A stretch of DNA of 6,944 nucleotides from contig CAZRAW010000120.1 in the NCBI GenBank assembly GCA_964598065.1, forward strand, positions 1-6,944, given 5' to 3'. The notes beneath the pieces are model-generated. The model was not told the DNA's origin and ran no database searches. It worked only from the letters and a program-made list of their open reading frames with translations. A program made the position numbers and the translations under genes. The DNA is from Sulfidibacterium sp964598065. Lineage in GTDB: Bacteria; Bacteroidota; Bacteroidia; Bacteroidales; F082. Positions 6,908-6,944 of the stretch are shown here, piece by piece. Positions within the stretch are counted from its first letter, which is position 1, and the number at the start of each line of letters is the position of its first letter.

Positions 6908-6939
6908 CAAATTTTAAAAGTGAAGCGCATTAAAATTTG
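6908..6939. repeat. Perfect 10-bp AT-rich inverted repeat
   Basis: CAAATTTTAA (6908-6917) and TTAAAATTTG (6930-6939) are exact inverted copies around a 12-base loop. The match resumes outside the arms with ACT/AGT after a 2-base bulge. It ends five bases from the window edge, so its context is unknown. It may be an operator, a terminator arm or the edge of a repeat element. Confidence 0.55.
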
Positions 6940-6944
6940 TAAGT

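Overview
The window looks like a chromosomal segment of a member of the Bacteroidota, probably of the Bacteroidales/Marinilabiliales type (the order is a guess). Three things point there. All four gene starts lack a Shine-Dalgarno sequence. The -7 promoter element TAnnTTTG, typical of this phylum, stands upstream of three of the four genes. The ABC permease has the long two-module MacB/FtsX layout that is abundant in Bacteroidota. Nothing suggests a phage, plasmid or insertion sequence.

Layout from left to right: (1) Bases 1-1739, minus strand: the N-terminal ~580 codons of the glutamate synthase large subunit (gltB), cut by the left edge. It carries the complete class II glutamine amidotransferase domain and the start of the central domain. 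(2) Bases 1740-2317: a 578-base divergent intergenic region. It holds a candidate gltB promoter, a pair of 13-base direct repeats, a phased GATT repeat tract and the promoter of the next gene. (3) Bases 2318-3535, plus strand: a 405-aa phosphofructokinase whose active-site residues are those of the pyrophosphate-dependent type. (4) Bases 3552-6687, minus strand: a two-gene ABC operon, with an ATPase (226 aa) followed 4 bases later by an 816-aa FtsX/MacB-type permease. It converges on the phosphofructokinase with only 16 bases between the stop codons. (5) Bases 6688-6944: the operon promoter, then a gene-free stretch packed with inverted repeats that runs off the right edge.

The genes do not form one pathway. 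gltB belongs to ammonium assimilation, pfp to glycolysis/gluconeogenesis, and the ABC pair to envelope transport of an unknown substrate. The coding content is ordinary. The least explained signals are noncoding: a 14-base motif (CAAGGGWWAAACAK) present twice in the gltB-pfp gap and once upstream of the ABC promoter, a GATT tract with a strict 9/10-base rhythm, and the nested inverted repeats at the right end. I see no convincing new multi-gene system.
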